In this document: positions 25,490 through 33,400 of the stretch, one piece after another
How positions within the stretch are numbered: the stretch's first letter is position 1
Layout of the letters: each line of letters begins with the position of its first letter
DNA from: Owenweeksia sp965214115
GTDB lineage: Bacteria; Bacteroidota; Bacteroidia; Flavobacteriales; Schleiferiaceae
NCBI GenBank assembly: GCA_965214115.1
Contig: CBDCAU010000001.1
Coordinates: forward strand, 1-64,000
Reading direction: 5' to 3'
DNA length: 64,000 nt
The notes under the pieces: model-generated
What the model was told of the DNA's origin: nothing
The model's database searches: none
Seen by the model: only the letters and a program-made list of their open reading frames with translations
Position numbers and translations under genes: made by a program

Positions 25490-25819
25490 ATGGAAACAAT
25501 AAACGAGGCAGAAATGCAAGCCATCGGTGATAAGGTGGTGGATGTTTTGCGCAGCATCTACGATCCTGAAATTCCGGTGGATATTTACGAATTGGGGTTA
25601 ATTTATGATGTGCAAGTCAGTACCGAAAAAGATGTCAAAATCTTGATGACACTGACCTCGCCAAACTGCCCCGTGGCGGAGAGCCTGCCTGAAGAAGTGA
25701 AAGAAAAAACCCGCTCGATTGATGAAGTAAAAGACGTGGAGTTAGAGCTAACCTTCGACCCGCCTTGGACAAAAGAAATGATGAGTGAAGAAGCGCAACT
25801 CGAACTTGGTTTTATGTAA
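25490..25819 (+). CDS. sufT: SufT-like MIP18/DUF59 iron-sulfur assembly factor
   Basis: A 109-aa DUF59 (MIP18/PaaD-like) protein that helps mature Fe-S proteins. Diagnostic motifs are YDPEIPVDIYELGLIYDV and TLTSPNCPVAESLP, the latter containing the conserved Cys, with an FDPPWTKEMMSEEA tail. It lies 19 bp after sufE. PaaD-type paralogs are a formal alternative, but no phenylacetate oxygenase genes are nearby. Confidence 0.92.
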   Translation: METINEAEMQAIGDKVVDVLRSIYDPEIPVDIYELGLIYDVQVSTEKDVKILMTLTSPNCPVAESLPEEVKEKTRSIDEVKDVELELTFDPPWTKEMMSEEAQLELGFM

Positions 25820-25824
25820 ATCCA

Positions 25825-26334
25825 ATGGAAGAAATCATCGAAAATAAAATCGCAAAAGCCAACCTGACCACCCTCAGTTTGGAAGATTTTTATCCCAAAG
25901 GAGAACGCAAACATTTAGATATAAAACCGTGGCTTTTTGAGGAAATGATTTTGAAGGAAAAAGACTTTAGAGAGCATCTAAAAAACTACGATTTTTCGCA
26001 ATATGAAAATTGCTATGTTTCGGTGGATTGTTCGGCGGATGCGATCATCCCCCAATGGGCGTATATGTTGATAGGAAATACGCTGCAGCCTTTTGCGAAA
26101 AAAGTGGTGTTTGGCAGTAAAGAAATGCTGGAAACGGTGCTGTTTGAAGAATCATTTTCCGAGGTGGATTTTTCGCAGTTTGAAGGGCAGCGCGTCATCT
26201 TGCGGGGCTGCGGCCACTTGCCGATTCCAGCGAACGCTTACCTGAGTTTTGCCGCGCGGTTGCGGCCTTTCGTGAAAAGTTTGATGTTCGGCGAGGCGTG
26301 TTCCACCGTCCCTATTTTTAAAAGGAAGATGTAA
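25825..26334 (+). CDS. DUF2480-family protein
   Basis: A 169-aa protein of the Bacteroidota DUF2480 family, recognised from DIKPWLFEEMILKEKDFREH, YVSVDCSADAIIPQWAYMLI and the C-terminal LRGCGHLPIPANAYLSFA then GEACSTVPIFK. The function is unknown. It begins 5 bp after sufT. DUF2480 genes commonly travel with suf genes in this phylum, so a role in Fe-S metabolism is a reasonable guess. Conserved cysteines (near VDCSAD, RGCG and EACS) would suit metal or thiol chemistry. Confidence 0.8.
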   Translation: MEEIIENKIAKANLTTLSLEDFYPKGERKHLDIKPWLFEEMILKEKDFREHLKNYDFSQYENCYVSVDCSADAIIPQWAYMLIGNTLQPFAKKVVFGSKEMLETVLFEESFSEVDFSQFEGQRVILRGCGHLPIPANAYLSFAARLRPFVKSLMFGEACSTVPIFKRKM

Positions 26335-26343
26335 ATTTGGGGT

Positions 26344-26577
26344 ATGAAAACGACCGTGGACAGAATTGAAATTGACCCGAAGAAGCTGGGCAGCAAACCG
26401 AACATCCGCGGAATGCGGATTTCCCTGGAAACCGTTATGGAGTATCTGGCAGCGGGGGAAACGAAAGAGGAAATTTTAAGGCACTATCCTTTTTTGAAAC
26501 CGGAAGATATTGATGCGTGCTTGAAATATGCACTGAAAGCGGTTGAAGGAACTCATATTTTTACAGAGACGGTTTGA
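26344..26577 (+). CDS. DUF433 antitoxin-like protein
   Basis: A 77-aa DUF433 protein (VapB45-like winged-helix antitoxin): GSKPNIRGMRISLETVMEYL then AAGETKEEILRHYPFLKPED and an ALKYA-like helix. DUF433 genes typically precede DUF5615 PIN-like toxin genes, as here. It should repress its own operon and neutralise the partner. It starts 9 bp after the DUF2480 gene, and its TGA overlaps the TTG start of the next gene. Confidence 0.85.
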   Translation: MKTTVDRIEIDPKKLGSKPNIRGMRISLETVMEYLAAGETKEEILRHYPFLKPEDIDACLKYALKAVEGTHIFTETV

Positions 26578-26930
26578 CGCAAGCTCGATATTTGATCGAT
26601 GTAAATTTACCGCGTTTAATCAGCGAGTGGAATCCGCCCGAATTTATCCACGTATCAGAATTGAACCGGCATTGGGATGATTTGAATATCCACGAATATG
26701 CGCTCGAAAATGATTTGGTAATTTTAACAAAAGGCAAAGATTTTCGGGCACTTTTAATGACTCAAAAAATTAACCCAAAATTGGTGTGGTTTCGTACTGG
26801 CAATCAAAAGTTTCCCGAATTCAAAAAATTGCTTTCAAAATATTGGATAAAAATCGTAAATATGATACCTGATTTTGATATTATCGTGGTCTATGAAATG
26901 GGACTGGCGGGCATCCACCAAAAACCTTAG
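26574..26930 (+). CDS. DUF5615 PIN-like toxin
   Basis: A product of about 118 aa of the DUF5615 PIN-like family, predicted to be a metal-dependent RNase toxin. Acidic motifs are in the expected places: LIDVNLPRLI at the N-terminus, HWDDLNIHEYALENDLVILT in the centre, KGKDFRALL after that and PKLVWFRTGN later. No ATG fits; the TTG at 26574 overlaps the antitoxin stop (TTGA), which suggests coupling, and a second TTG lies at 26592. The 3' end overlaps the convergent lipoprotein gene by 4 bp. It pairs with the DUF433 gene as the third small-module insertion in the suf region. Confidence 0.82.
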   Translation: MTQARYLIDVNLPRLISEWNPPEFIHVSELNRHWDDLNIHEYALENDLVILTKGKDFRALLMTQKINPKLVWFRTGNQKFPEFKKLLSKYWIKIVNMIPDFDIIVVYEMGLAGIHQKP

Positions 26931-27355
26931 CCACGAACCAACAATTCCTCCGCCGCTTTTATAGCATTGTTCGTCCGGTTTTCTATCGCTTCCATCTTCG
27001 CCTTTTCTTGTTTTAAATATTCCACTTTTTCTTCCTCGGAAGGCATCGCCTCTACCCCTTGAAAGCTGCGCATCCATTGCATCATTTCATCGCTTGCGCG
27101 CTGCAATTCTTGATGGGCGGCAAACATTGCGGCGGAATCCACAGCGCCAACCGAAGCTTCTTCCAACTGGCGGCGCAACTGGCCCATCCGCCCCATCTTT
27201 TCCATCGTGCGGTCGTGGCTTTCCATCACCTCGTTTTTCAGTTCGGAAACGCGATTTTCCCCTTCCTCCACCGTGGTTTCAGTATTTTGATTTTCGGCAG
27301 TTTGGCAAGACGCAAAAATCGAAATCGCCAAAACAGCCATCCAAAAATTCTTCAT
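26927..27355 (-). CDS. Small helical lipoprotein of unknown function
   Basis: A 142-aa protein with a lipoprotein signal (MKNFWMAVLAISIFASC; lipobox Cys at 17). A Glu/Met/Arg-rich helical region follows and probably forms coiled coils. It should be anchored in the envelope after lipidation. No family is recognised. It faces the suf operon, overlapping the DUF5615 gene tail to tail by 4 bp, and is divergent from the SCO1-like gene. Confidence 0.75.
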   Translation of the reverse strand: MKNFWMAVLAISIFASCQTAENQNTETTVEEGENRVSELKNEVMESHDRTMEKMGRMGQLRRQLEEASVGAVDSAAMFAAHQELQRASDEMMQWMRSFQGVEAMPSEEEKVEYLKQEKAKMEAIENRTNNAIKAAEELLVRG

Positions 27356-27442
27356 TTTTTAAGGGATTCTAAATTGTATGCGCAAAGCTACGAACGGATT
27401 CAGATGCCCGAAATTTGCACCTCCTTTTTTTAATGATTCTTT

Positions 27443-28120
27443 ATGAAAATTCGTAGTTCGGATGTTTGGAAAATTGGTGTGGTATTGTTGGTTTTCGGGG
27501 TGGGTTTGGCGGTCAGTTACCAAATCCTGAAACCTAAAAAGCAGCTCCCCATCTACAATCCCGCGCAGTTGGATGAGCGGCTGGTGGACGAATCCATCCA
27601 ACGCCAAGGGCGCAACCACCGCGCTTTGCCCTTCGCGCTTTTGAACCAATATGGCGACACGGTCACCGAAGATTCCCTCGACGGAAAAATCTATGTCGCG
27701 GATTTCTTTTTCACCACTTGTCCCGGCATCTGCAAAGATATGGCCGCGCAAAAACGGCGACTGCAAAAGGAGACGATGGAAATGGAAGATTTTGCAATCG
27801 TTTCCCATTCCGTGACGCCGGAAATGGATTCGGTTCCCACCTTAAAAAAATACGCGGAACTGCACGGAGCCAAACGCGGGAAATGGCAACTTTTGACGGG
27901 CGACAAACCGCAGATTTACAAGCTGGCCCGCCAAAGTTATTTTGCCGTTTTGGACAGCGGCGGCACGGGCGACGAAAACGATTTCATCCACACCGAAAAC
28001 TTTGTTTTAATTGATAAGGAAAAACGGATACGTGGATTTTACGATGGAACATCGGAAAATGACGTGGACAAACTGCTCCAAGATTTGGCTGTTTTGGAAA
28101 AAGAAAAACCCGCTGAATGA
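27443..28120 (+). CDS. SCO1/SenC family copper chaperone
   Basis: A 225-aa thioredoxin-fold protein anchored by one N-terminal transmembrane helix (about residues 10-28). It carries the SCO copper motif CPGIC (C93, C97 in FFFTTCPGICKDM) and the distal ligand H183 in FIHTENFVLID. SCO proteins deliver copper to the CuA site of cytochrome c oxidase or act as thiol reductases in the periplasm. No oxidase genes are nearby. The stop codon lies within the following terminator hairpin. Confidence 0.92.
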   Translation: MKIRSSDVWKIGVVLLVFGVGLAVSYQILKPKKQLPIYNPAQLDERLVDESIQRQGRNHRALPFALLNQYGDTVTEDSLDGKIYVADFFFTTCPGICKDMAAQKRRLQKETMEMEDFAIVSHSVTPEMDSVPTLKKYAELHGAKRGKWQLLTGDKPQIYKLARQSYFAVLDSGGTGDENDFIHTENFVLIDKEKRIRGFYDGTSENDVDKLLQDLAVLEKEKPAE

Positions 28121-28132
28121 GCGGGTTTTTTT
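28104..28132. terminator. Hairpin terminator after the SCO1-like gene
   Basis: The 11-bp stem AAAAACCCGCT (28104-28114) pairs with AGCGGGTTTTT (28120-28130) over a 5-nt loop and is followed by T residues. It overlaps the SCO stop codon. A-rich and T-rich flanks suit termination in both directions, and the next gene is convergent. Confidence 0.8.
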
Positions 28133-28151
28133 AATGGTTTTATTATGAAAA

Positions 28152-28727
28152 TCAGGGTTGTAAAAAAGAATACAAAAGGCCGAGGTTGAAACCGATATAG
28201 CTGACATTTGGCGGGGTGAGCGACTGGCCGCCGCCTTGATTCACATCTTTAGAAATCCCCAGTCCATAGCGCAAATTGAAATCTAAGAAAAGCTGGTCGG
28301 TCAATTCCAACGCCACACCCACGCGAGGAGTGATTCCAAAAATACTCCCGCTATAAAATCCCGTGAGGCCCACCTCTTCGTTGTCCATTATAAAAATGCC
28401 GATTCCGCTGCCAATGTAAAAATCCACAACATCGCTCAAATCTGTGTGATAGGCGCCCGTGAGCTGGATGGAAATAGCACTTAAGTTACTGGCAATCAAA
28501 TCTTCCCCTTCCCCAAACTTAATATACTCGCCCTCAATTCCCAAATGGAAGTTTTCGTTGAAATAGTAATCAACACTCAAGCCGCCGCCCAAACCAAACG
28601 TGGCGTGACCGTCAAAATCGCCCACGGGGAGAGCGGGAGCCAAATGAACCCCCACGTTCGTGCCTTGCGAAATCCCTTTGCCAACAAAACCACCCACCAA
28701 GGCGATTGCCAAAACCTATTTTTTCAT
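28152..28727 (-). pseudogene. Outer-membrane beta-barrel protein gene interrupted by an amber stop at codon 4
   Basis: From the ATG at 28727-28725 the frame reads Met-Lys-Lys-TAG-Val-Leu-Ala-Ile and then continues open for some 186 codons. The neighbouring paralog starts MKRLVLAAFL, so the TAG at 28718-28716 stands where Leu is expected (TTG to TAG, one base). The rest is intact: signal-peptide-like sequence, a barrel with alternating strands (GLGGGLSVDYYFNENFHLGI, LTGAYHTDLSDVVDFYIGSG, GITPRVGVALEL, a terminal GFNLGLLYSFLQP). The promoter-like TACTTTTG upstream is also preserved. Possible readings are a recent null mutation, reinitiation at the TTG at 28712 (which would cripple the signal peptide), amber suppression, or a sequence error. 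The paralog in tandem could compensate. Confidence 0.75.
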
Positions 28728-28744
28728 TGTGTTAAATTTTAGGG

Positions 28745-28752
28745 CAAAAGTA
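28745..28752 (-). promoter_or_regulatory. Candidate -7 element of the interrupted barrel gene
   Basis: The minus strand reads TACTTTTG (TAnnTTTG consensus), 18 nt upstream of the ATG at 28727. The same octamer lies upstream of the intact paralog. No good -33 box is seen. Confidence 0.35.
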
Positions 28753-28786
28753 ATTTTGCGTTACTTTATTTTTTAAAGAAAATTGA

Positions 28787-28815
28787 AAAAAAAAAGCCCG
28801 CCGAGGCGAGCTTAT
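28787..28815 (-). terminator. Terminator of the intact beta-barrel gene
   Basis: Read on the minus strand, AAGCTCGCC and GGCGGGCTT form a hairpin with a tiny loop and one mismatch, directly followed by a run of about ten T residues. It lies about 22 bp after the stop at 28837. Confidence 0.75.
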
Positions 28816-28836
28816 TTAAGAACATTGACAAATTTC

Positions 28837-29403
28837 TCAGAGTTCAATGGTGTACAAAAGACCAAGGTTAAAACTCAAATATGTCCAATCGGGTGATTCT
28901 ACTGTAACTCCAAAAAACTCTTCGGATTCACCGTTGAAAACCCAACCATAGCGCACGTTGAAATCCAGAAAAAGCAAATCGCCAAGCTCATAAGCCAAGC
29001 CAACGCGAGGGGTGATGCCGAGGTCACTTTCGCTTTCTGCATCCTCGAAAGTAGCGGATTGAATGAAGAGACCCACACCAGTACCCACATAGAAATCCAG
29101 TTCGTCGGTCAAGTCGGTGTGATAGGCGCCTGTCAGTTGCAGTGGTATCAGGGTGAGCGATTCGCCGTCAATCCCATCGATACCGAAGGCAATGAATTCA
29201 CCTTCTATGCCCACGTTGAATTTGTCGTTAGGATAGTAATCCACGGAGAGTCCGCCTCCGAGTCCGAATTCCGCACCACCATCGGCAAAATCGCCAAGAG
29301 GCAGGCTGGGCGCAAAGTGTGCCCCTATATTCAGTTCTTGAGCGGCTATATTTTGAACCGCAAAACCGAGCGTCAAAAATGCTGCGAGTACTAATCGTTT
29401 CAT
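28837..29403 (-). CDS. Outer-membrane beta-barrel protein (intact paralog)
   Basis: A 188-aa protein with a signal peptide (residues 1-21, ending NIAAQ) and an OmpW/OmpA-like eight-stranded barrel pattern: LNIGAHFAPSLPLGDFAD, GLGGGLSVDYYPNDKFNVGI, LTGAYHTDLTDELDFYVGTG, GITPRVGLAYELGDLLFLDF, and a terminal YLSFNLGLLYTIEL. It is clearly paralogous to the interrupted gene just downstream. The function is unknown; small barrels of this kind are typically structural or minor transport proteins of the outer membrane. It is separated from the paralog by its own terminator. Confidence 0.85.
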   Translation of the reverse strand: MKRLVLAAFLTLGFAVQNIAAQELNIGAHFAPSLPLGDFADGGAEFGLGGGLSVDYYPNDKFNVGIEGEFIAFGIDGIDGESLTLIPLQLTGAYHTDLTDELDFYVGTGVGLFIQSATFEDAESESDLGITPRVGLAYELGDLLFLDFNVRYGWVFNGESEEFFGVTVESPDWTYLSFNLGLLYTIEL

Positions 29404-29721
29404 TAGAAATTGTTGTTTTTAATCGAAGTGCCTACTCTGTATGCTTTTCGGCTTCCGCGCGGCAAAAGTAGGTATTCCAACAGATTACATTAAATTTTCA
29501 TTCCGATGGATTTCCATAACTAAACCTGCGCTCGCCCATCAAATACTTCGGCAAAACAAACTATTGCACATCGGAATTCAAGTTGCCCGACAAGGAGTCT
29601 TGCCGGCTGATGAAGGCCGATTCCAATTCCTTCTATCCCAACGCTGGCTCGGGAAACTTTTTCGCGCGGCACGCAGTTTCTAAGAAAACGCTCCCTCTTT
29701 CACCAATTTCATATTATTTCA
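29404..29721. other. Intergenic region with a promoter and unexplained coding-like sequence
   Basis: 318 bp. Near 29463 lies a promoter-like octamer for the minus-strand barrel gene. From about 29523 to 29680 one plus-strand frame reads coherently (LRSPIKYFGKTNYCTSEFKL and onward) but has no start, belongs to no family I know and ends at a stop before the PaaY-like gene. It may be a gene remnant or chance. Confidence 0.35.
29463..29470 (-). promoter_or_regulatory. Candidate -7 element of the intact barrel gene
   Basis: The minus strand reads TACTTTTG, about 60 nt upstream of the ATG at 29403. It matches the Bacteroidota -7 consensus and the octamer upstream of the paralog. The -33 region is not convincing. 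Confidence 0.35.
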
Positions 29722-30312
29722 ATGATTTACGAATTCCAAGGTTTCCGCCCCGTCATCCACGAAAGTGCTTTTATCCACCAAACGGCCGCCGTGATCGGCA
29801 ATGTCCACATCGGCAAAAATGTGTACGTGGGGCCGGGCGCAGCCATCCGCGGCGACTGGGGCGAAATTGTGATCGAGGACGGCTCGAATATTCAGGAAAA
29901 CTGCGTGCTGCACATTTTCCCGGGTGTTTCGATGCGGCTGGAAAAATCATCGCACATCGGCCACGGCGCGATCCTCCACGGGGCGGACATCGGCGAGAAT
30001 TGTTTGGTGGGGATGAATGCCGTTTTGATGGACCGGGTGAAGCTGGGCAAGGAGTCTATCGTGGGCGCGCTTTCTTTTATAAAGGCGGACACGGAAATTC
30101 CGCCGCGCAGTTTGGTGGTGGGCAACCCCGCCAAAGTCATCAAACAAGTAAGCGACGAAATGCTGGGCTGGAAGACGAAAGGTACCCAATTGTATCAGAA
30201 ACTTCCGAAAGATTGCTACGACACTTTGCGCGAATGCGAGCCGCTGCGCGAACGGGAAGCTGACCGTCCCTCCCAAGAAATCCTTTTCAAAACTTGGAAC
30301 GAGCTGAGATAG
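29722..30312 (+). CDS. Gamma-carbonic-anhydrase-like / PaaY-type hexapeptide protein
   Basis: A 196-aa left-handed beta-helix protein with repeated hexapeptides (VIGNVHIGKNVYVGPGAAIR, IGHGAILHGADIGENCLVGM). Three histidines (H64, H81, H86) sit where gamma-class carbonic anhydrases bind metal. Its length and a C-terminal helical tail (LPKDCYDTLRECEPLRE) match PaaY, a thioesterase/carbonic-anhydrase-like protein of phenylacetate degradation. No other paa genes are nearby, so the pathway assignment is uncertain and I leave the symbol blank. Confidence 0.8.
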   Translation: MIYEFQGFRPVIHESAFIHQTAAVIGNVHIGKNVYVGPGAAIRGDWGEIVIEDGSNIQENCVLHIFPGVSMRLEKSSHIGHGAILHGADIGENCLVGMNAVLMDRVKLGKESIVGALSFIKADTEIPPRSLVVGNPAKVIKQVSDEMLGWKTKGTQLYQKLPKDCYDTLRECEPLREREADRPSQEILFKTWNELR

Positions 30313-30372
30313 AGCCGCTTGGGAATCAAAAAAATCTTCAGCAAACTCTTACAGAAAAATTTAGAATTTCCT

Positions 30373-30403
30373 TTTGTTCTTGTAAGGAAAATCCCTAAAT
30401 TCG
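30373..30403 (+). promoter_or_regulatory. Candidate promoter of the 1461-aa T9SS cargo gene
   Basis: TTTG at 30373-30376, a 19-nt spacer, then TAAATTCG at 30396-30403. This fits the Bacteroidota promoter architecture with one mismatch in the -7 box. The start codon is 52 nt downstream. Confidence 0.5.
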
Positions 30404-30454
30404 CGGCCTTCCAAAAATTTTGTGGAAAAAGTGTTAATCTTTAAAATCATAGTA

Positions 30455-33400
30455 ATGAAAAAAACAACTCTATTCTTTTTGACAAGTGCTTTCTGTTTCA
30501 GTCTCGCCTCGTTTGGGCAGGGGCTGGTTTGCACTACCGGAAACCCCTCCACGGTTTTTACCGAGGAGTTTGACAACAGTACCTCCTTTACGGGAGATTT
30601 TGGCAGTGGTTTCAATTGGCAATACGACAACAACAGTACGGGTTCCAGCAACACGGGCCCTACCGGCCCTTTCAGCGGCTCGCACTACGTATATGCCGAA
30701 ACCTCCGGCTCCAGCTTTGGGGACAGCATCCAGATGACTTCCCCCGCCATCGACCTTTCTGGGGCGGTGGGCCAAGCGCAGTTGTCGTTTTGGCTGCACG
30801 CTTTTGGCGCCAACATCGGCGAGCTGTTCGTGGGCGTGAGCACCTCCGCCACTGGGCCGTTCACCAACGAATTTACTTTCGGCCCCGGCCAGTTGCAGAC
30901 GGCCTCGGCAGATACGTTTCAGCAGCAGGTTGTAAACCTCAACTCTTACGTTGGGCAAACTATTTACATTCAGTTTTTATATGAAAATGGCTCTAATATG
31001 GCCGCCTTCACTTACGAAGGTGATTTGGCCATCGACTTGGTGGAAGTAGAAGCCTGCGTAACTTGCCCCAAGCCTACCGCTTTGACCACCAGCAATGCCA
31101 CCTCTTCTACGGTGGACGTGGGTTGGACTTCGGCCGGCACCACTTTAAATTCTATTATTGAATACGGCCCGGCCGGTTTTTCTTTGGGCAGTGGCACACA
31201 GGTTACCGCCACCTCCAATCCCTTTACGGTAACGGGATTGAGCCCCGCCATCATTTATGATTTTTACGTGCGCGATGTATGCGGGGCCGGCGATTCCAGC
31301 TCTTTTTCAGGGCCGGTGGCCGACACTACCACTTGCTTGGCGGCCTTGAGCGGCACCTACACCATCGATGGTTCGATGGCCACGGGCGGCACCAATTTCA
31401 GCACTTTTGCAGAAGCCGGCCAAGCGCTGACCTTTTGCGGCATTTCGGGCGCGGTTACTTTCAACGTGCAGTCTGGCACTTATACGGATCACCTCCACAT
31501 TTTTGGCATTCCCGGCGCCTCGGCTACCAACACCGTTACTTTTAACGGGATGGGTTCGGATACTTTGATTTGGGACCAGATGGGCCCGCAGGCCGCCGTG
31601 TTGTTGGACAGCGCACGCTTTGTGACGCTGAATGGATTGAACATCGTGAACAGCGCCCCTACCAGCGAGGCGTGGGGTGTTTTGGTCACCAACGGTTCGG
31701 ATTCGGTGACCATCGACAATTGCTACATCGAAATGGACACCACCAGCACTTCTTCGGATTTGTCGGCGGTTTTGGTATCCGATGAGTATGATGATGATTT
31801 GGGCGAAGGCGCCGAGGTGGATTACCTCACCATCCAAAACTCTACTTTGGTGGGCGGCTACTATGCCATTAATATTGAGGGCAACGGCACCGGCAACTTT
31901 TCTTTCGGCAACCGTATTTTGAATAATAGCATCACCCATTTTTCCAATGCTGGAATGTATTTGGATGAGATGCAGGACATCGAAATTATCGGCAATACCA
32001 TTGAAACAATGCGCGCCACGGCCGATGGCATCTACACGTTTGATATGAATGACTACCGAGTGGAAGAAAACGTGGTGAACGTAACCGACTATGGCCTCTA
32101 TATTTTTGATGGCAACGATGCGTTTACGCCCGCCAACCGCTCCACCGTAATCAACAATATGGTGAGCAGCACCACGGATTACGCCATATACCTCAATGGC
32201 TTTGAAGCCACCAACGTGTTTCACAACAGCACCCTTGGCGAGCCGGGCATTGCCATCAACGACCAAGTAGATGCGGACATCCGCAACAACATTTTCTCTT
32301 CCACGGGCGATTTTGCTTTTGAGTCGTTTGACCCGCTTACCGCCACGGATGTGATTGATTACAACCTTTACAACAGCGGCAACGCCAATGCTTTCGACAT
32401 CGGCCCGAACGCTTATGTGGACTTGAACGCTTGGCAAACCGCCGAGCCAGCCTACAATGCCAACTCCGTATCCGGCGATCCGCTGTTTGCCAGTGCCACC
32501 GACCTGCACGCCAGCAGCCCGCTGGCCGACGATGCGGGAACTTCGGTGGGCGTAATGACCGACATCGACGGCGACCCACGTTCCACCACCACCCCCGACA
32601 TCGGCGCGGACGAATTTACCGCTCCCAGTTGCACCCAGTCCACCAACTTTATGGTGGTGAGTGTGGGGGCCGACTCGGTTTTGGTAAGTTGGAATCCGGG
32701 CGCGGGTTCTAATTTTATAGTGGAATACGATACGGCCGGTTTTGCTCCAGGCACGGGAAATACCGTGGTAACGGTGGATACGTTTGCTATCATTACCGGT
32801 TTGACGGCTTCCACCTCTTACGATTTTTATTTGACCGACAGTTGTGGCGCGTCGGGCGTTTCGCCTACCGTGGGGCCTCTTACCGTCAATACGCTTTGCA
32901 ACCCGTTTTCCATTCCTTTTGTGGAGGGATTCGGGCCAACGTTCCCTATTTGTTTTATCACCAATAACACAGCGGAAGTTTTCACCACTACCAACTGCGC
33001 CACCTCGCAGGGCAATTCATTGCAACTGAACGGGGTGCCGGGCGTTTTTGCGGAGTCGCCAGTCATTGATGCCTCGGCGCAATCTTCGGTGGAAGTGTCA
33101 TTCCTCTACCGTCGCGGCGATGGCAGTGACTGTGGCAATACGCCCGAAGCGGCTGATAGTGCCAGCGTGGATTACTGGGATGGTACGCAGTGGGTGACCT
33201 TGGACGTGTTCAAAAACACGGCTCCCACGGTTTTCACCCCCACTTCCTATACCATCACCTCGGGCTTGACCGCCAGCTTCCAAGTGCGCTTTTTTATGCA
33301 CAGCGGCTCTGGGGCTGGCTTTGATAATTACAACTTCGACAGCCTCCGCGTGGACGTGGGCGCGAACTGCGTGCCCGCCACCAACTTGGGCGTGGACAGC

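Noticed and set aside
29441..29683. An 80-codon plus-strand open frame in the gap before the PaaY-like gene
   Set aside because: No homology, no signal and no coupling to a neighbour; a different frame in the same DNA looks more protein-like. Left as unexplained intergenic DNA.
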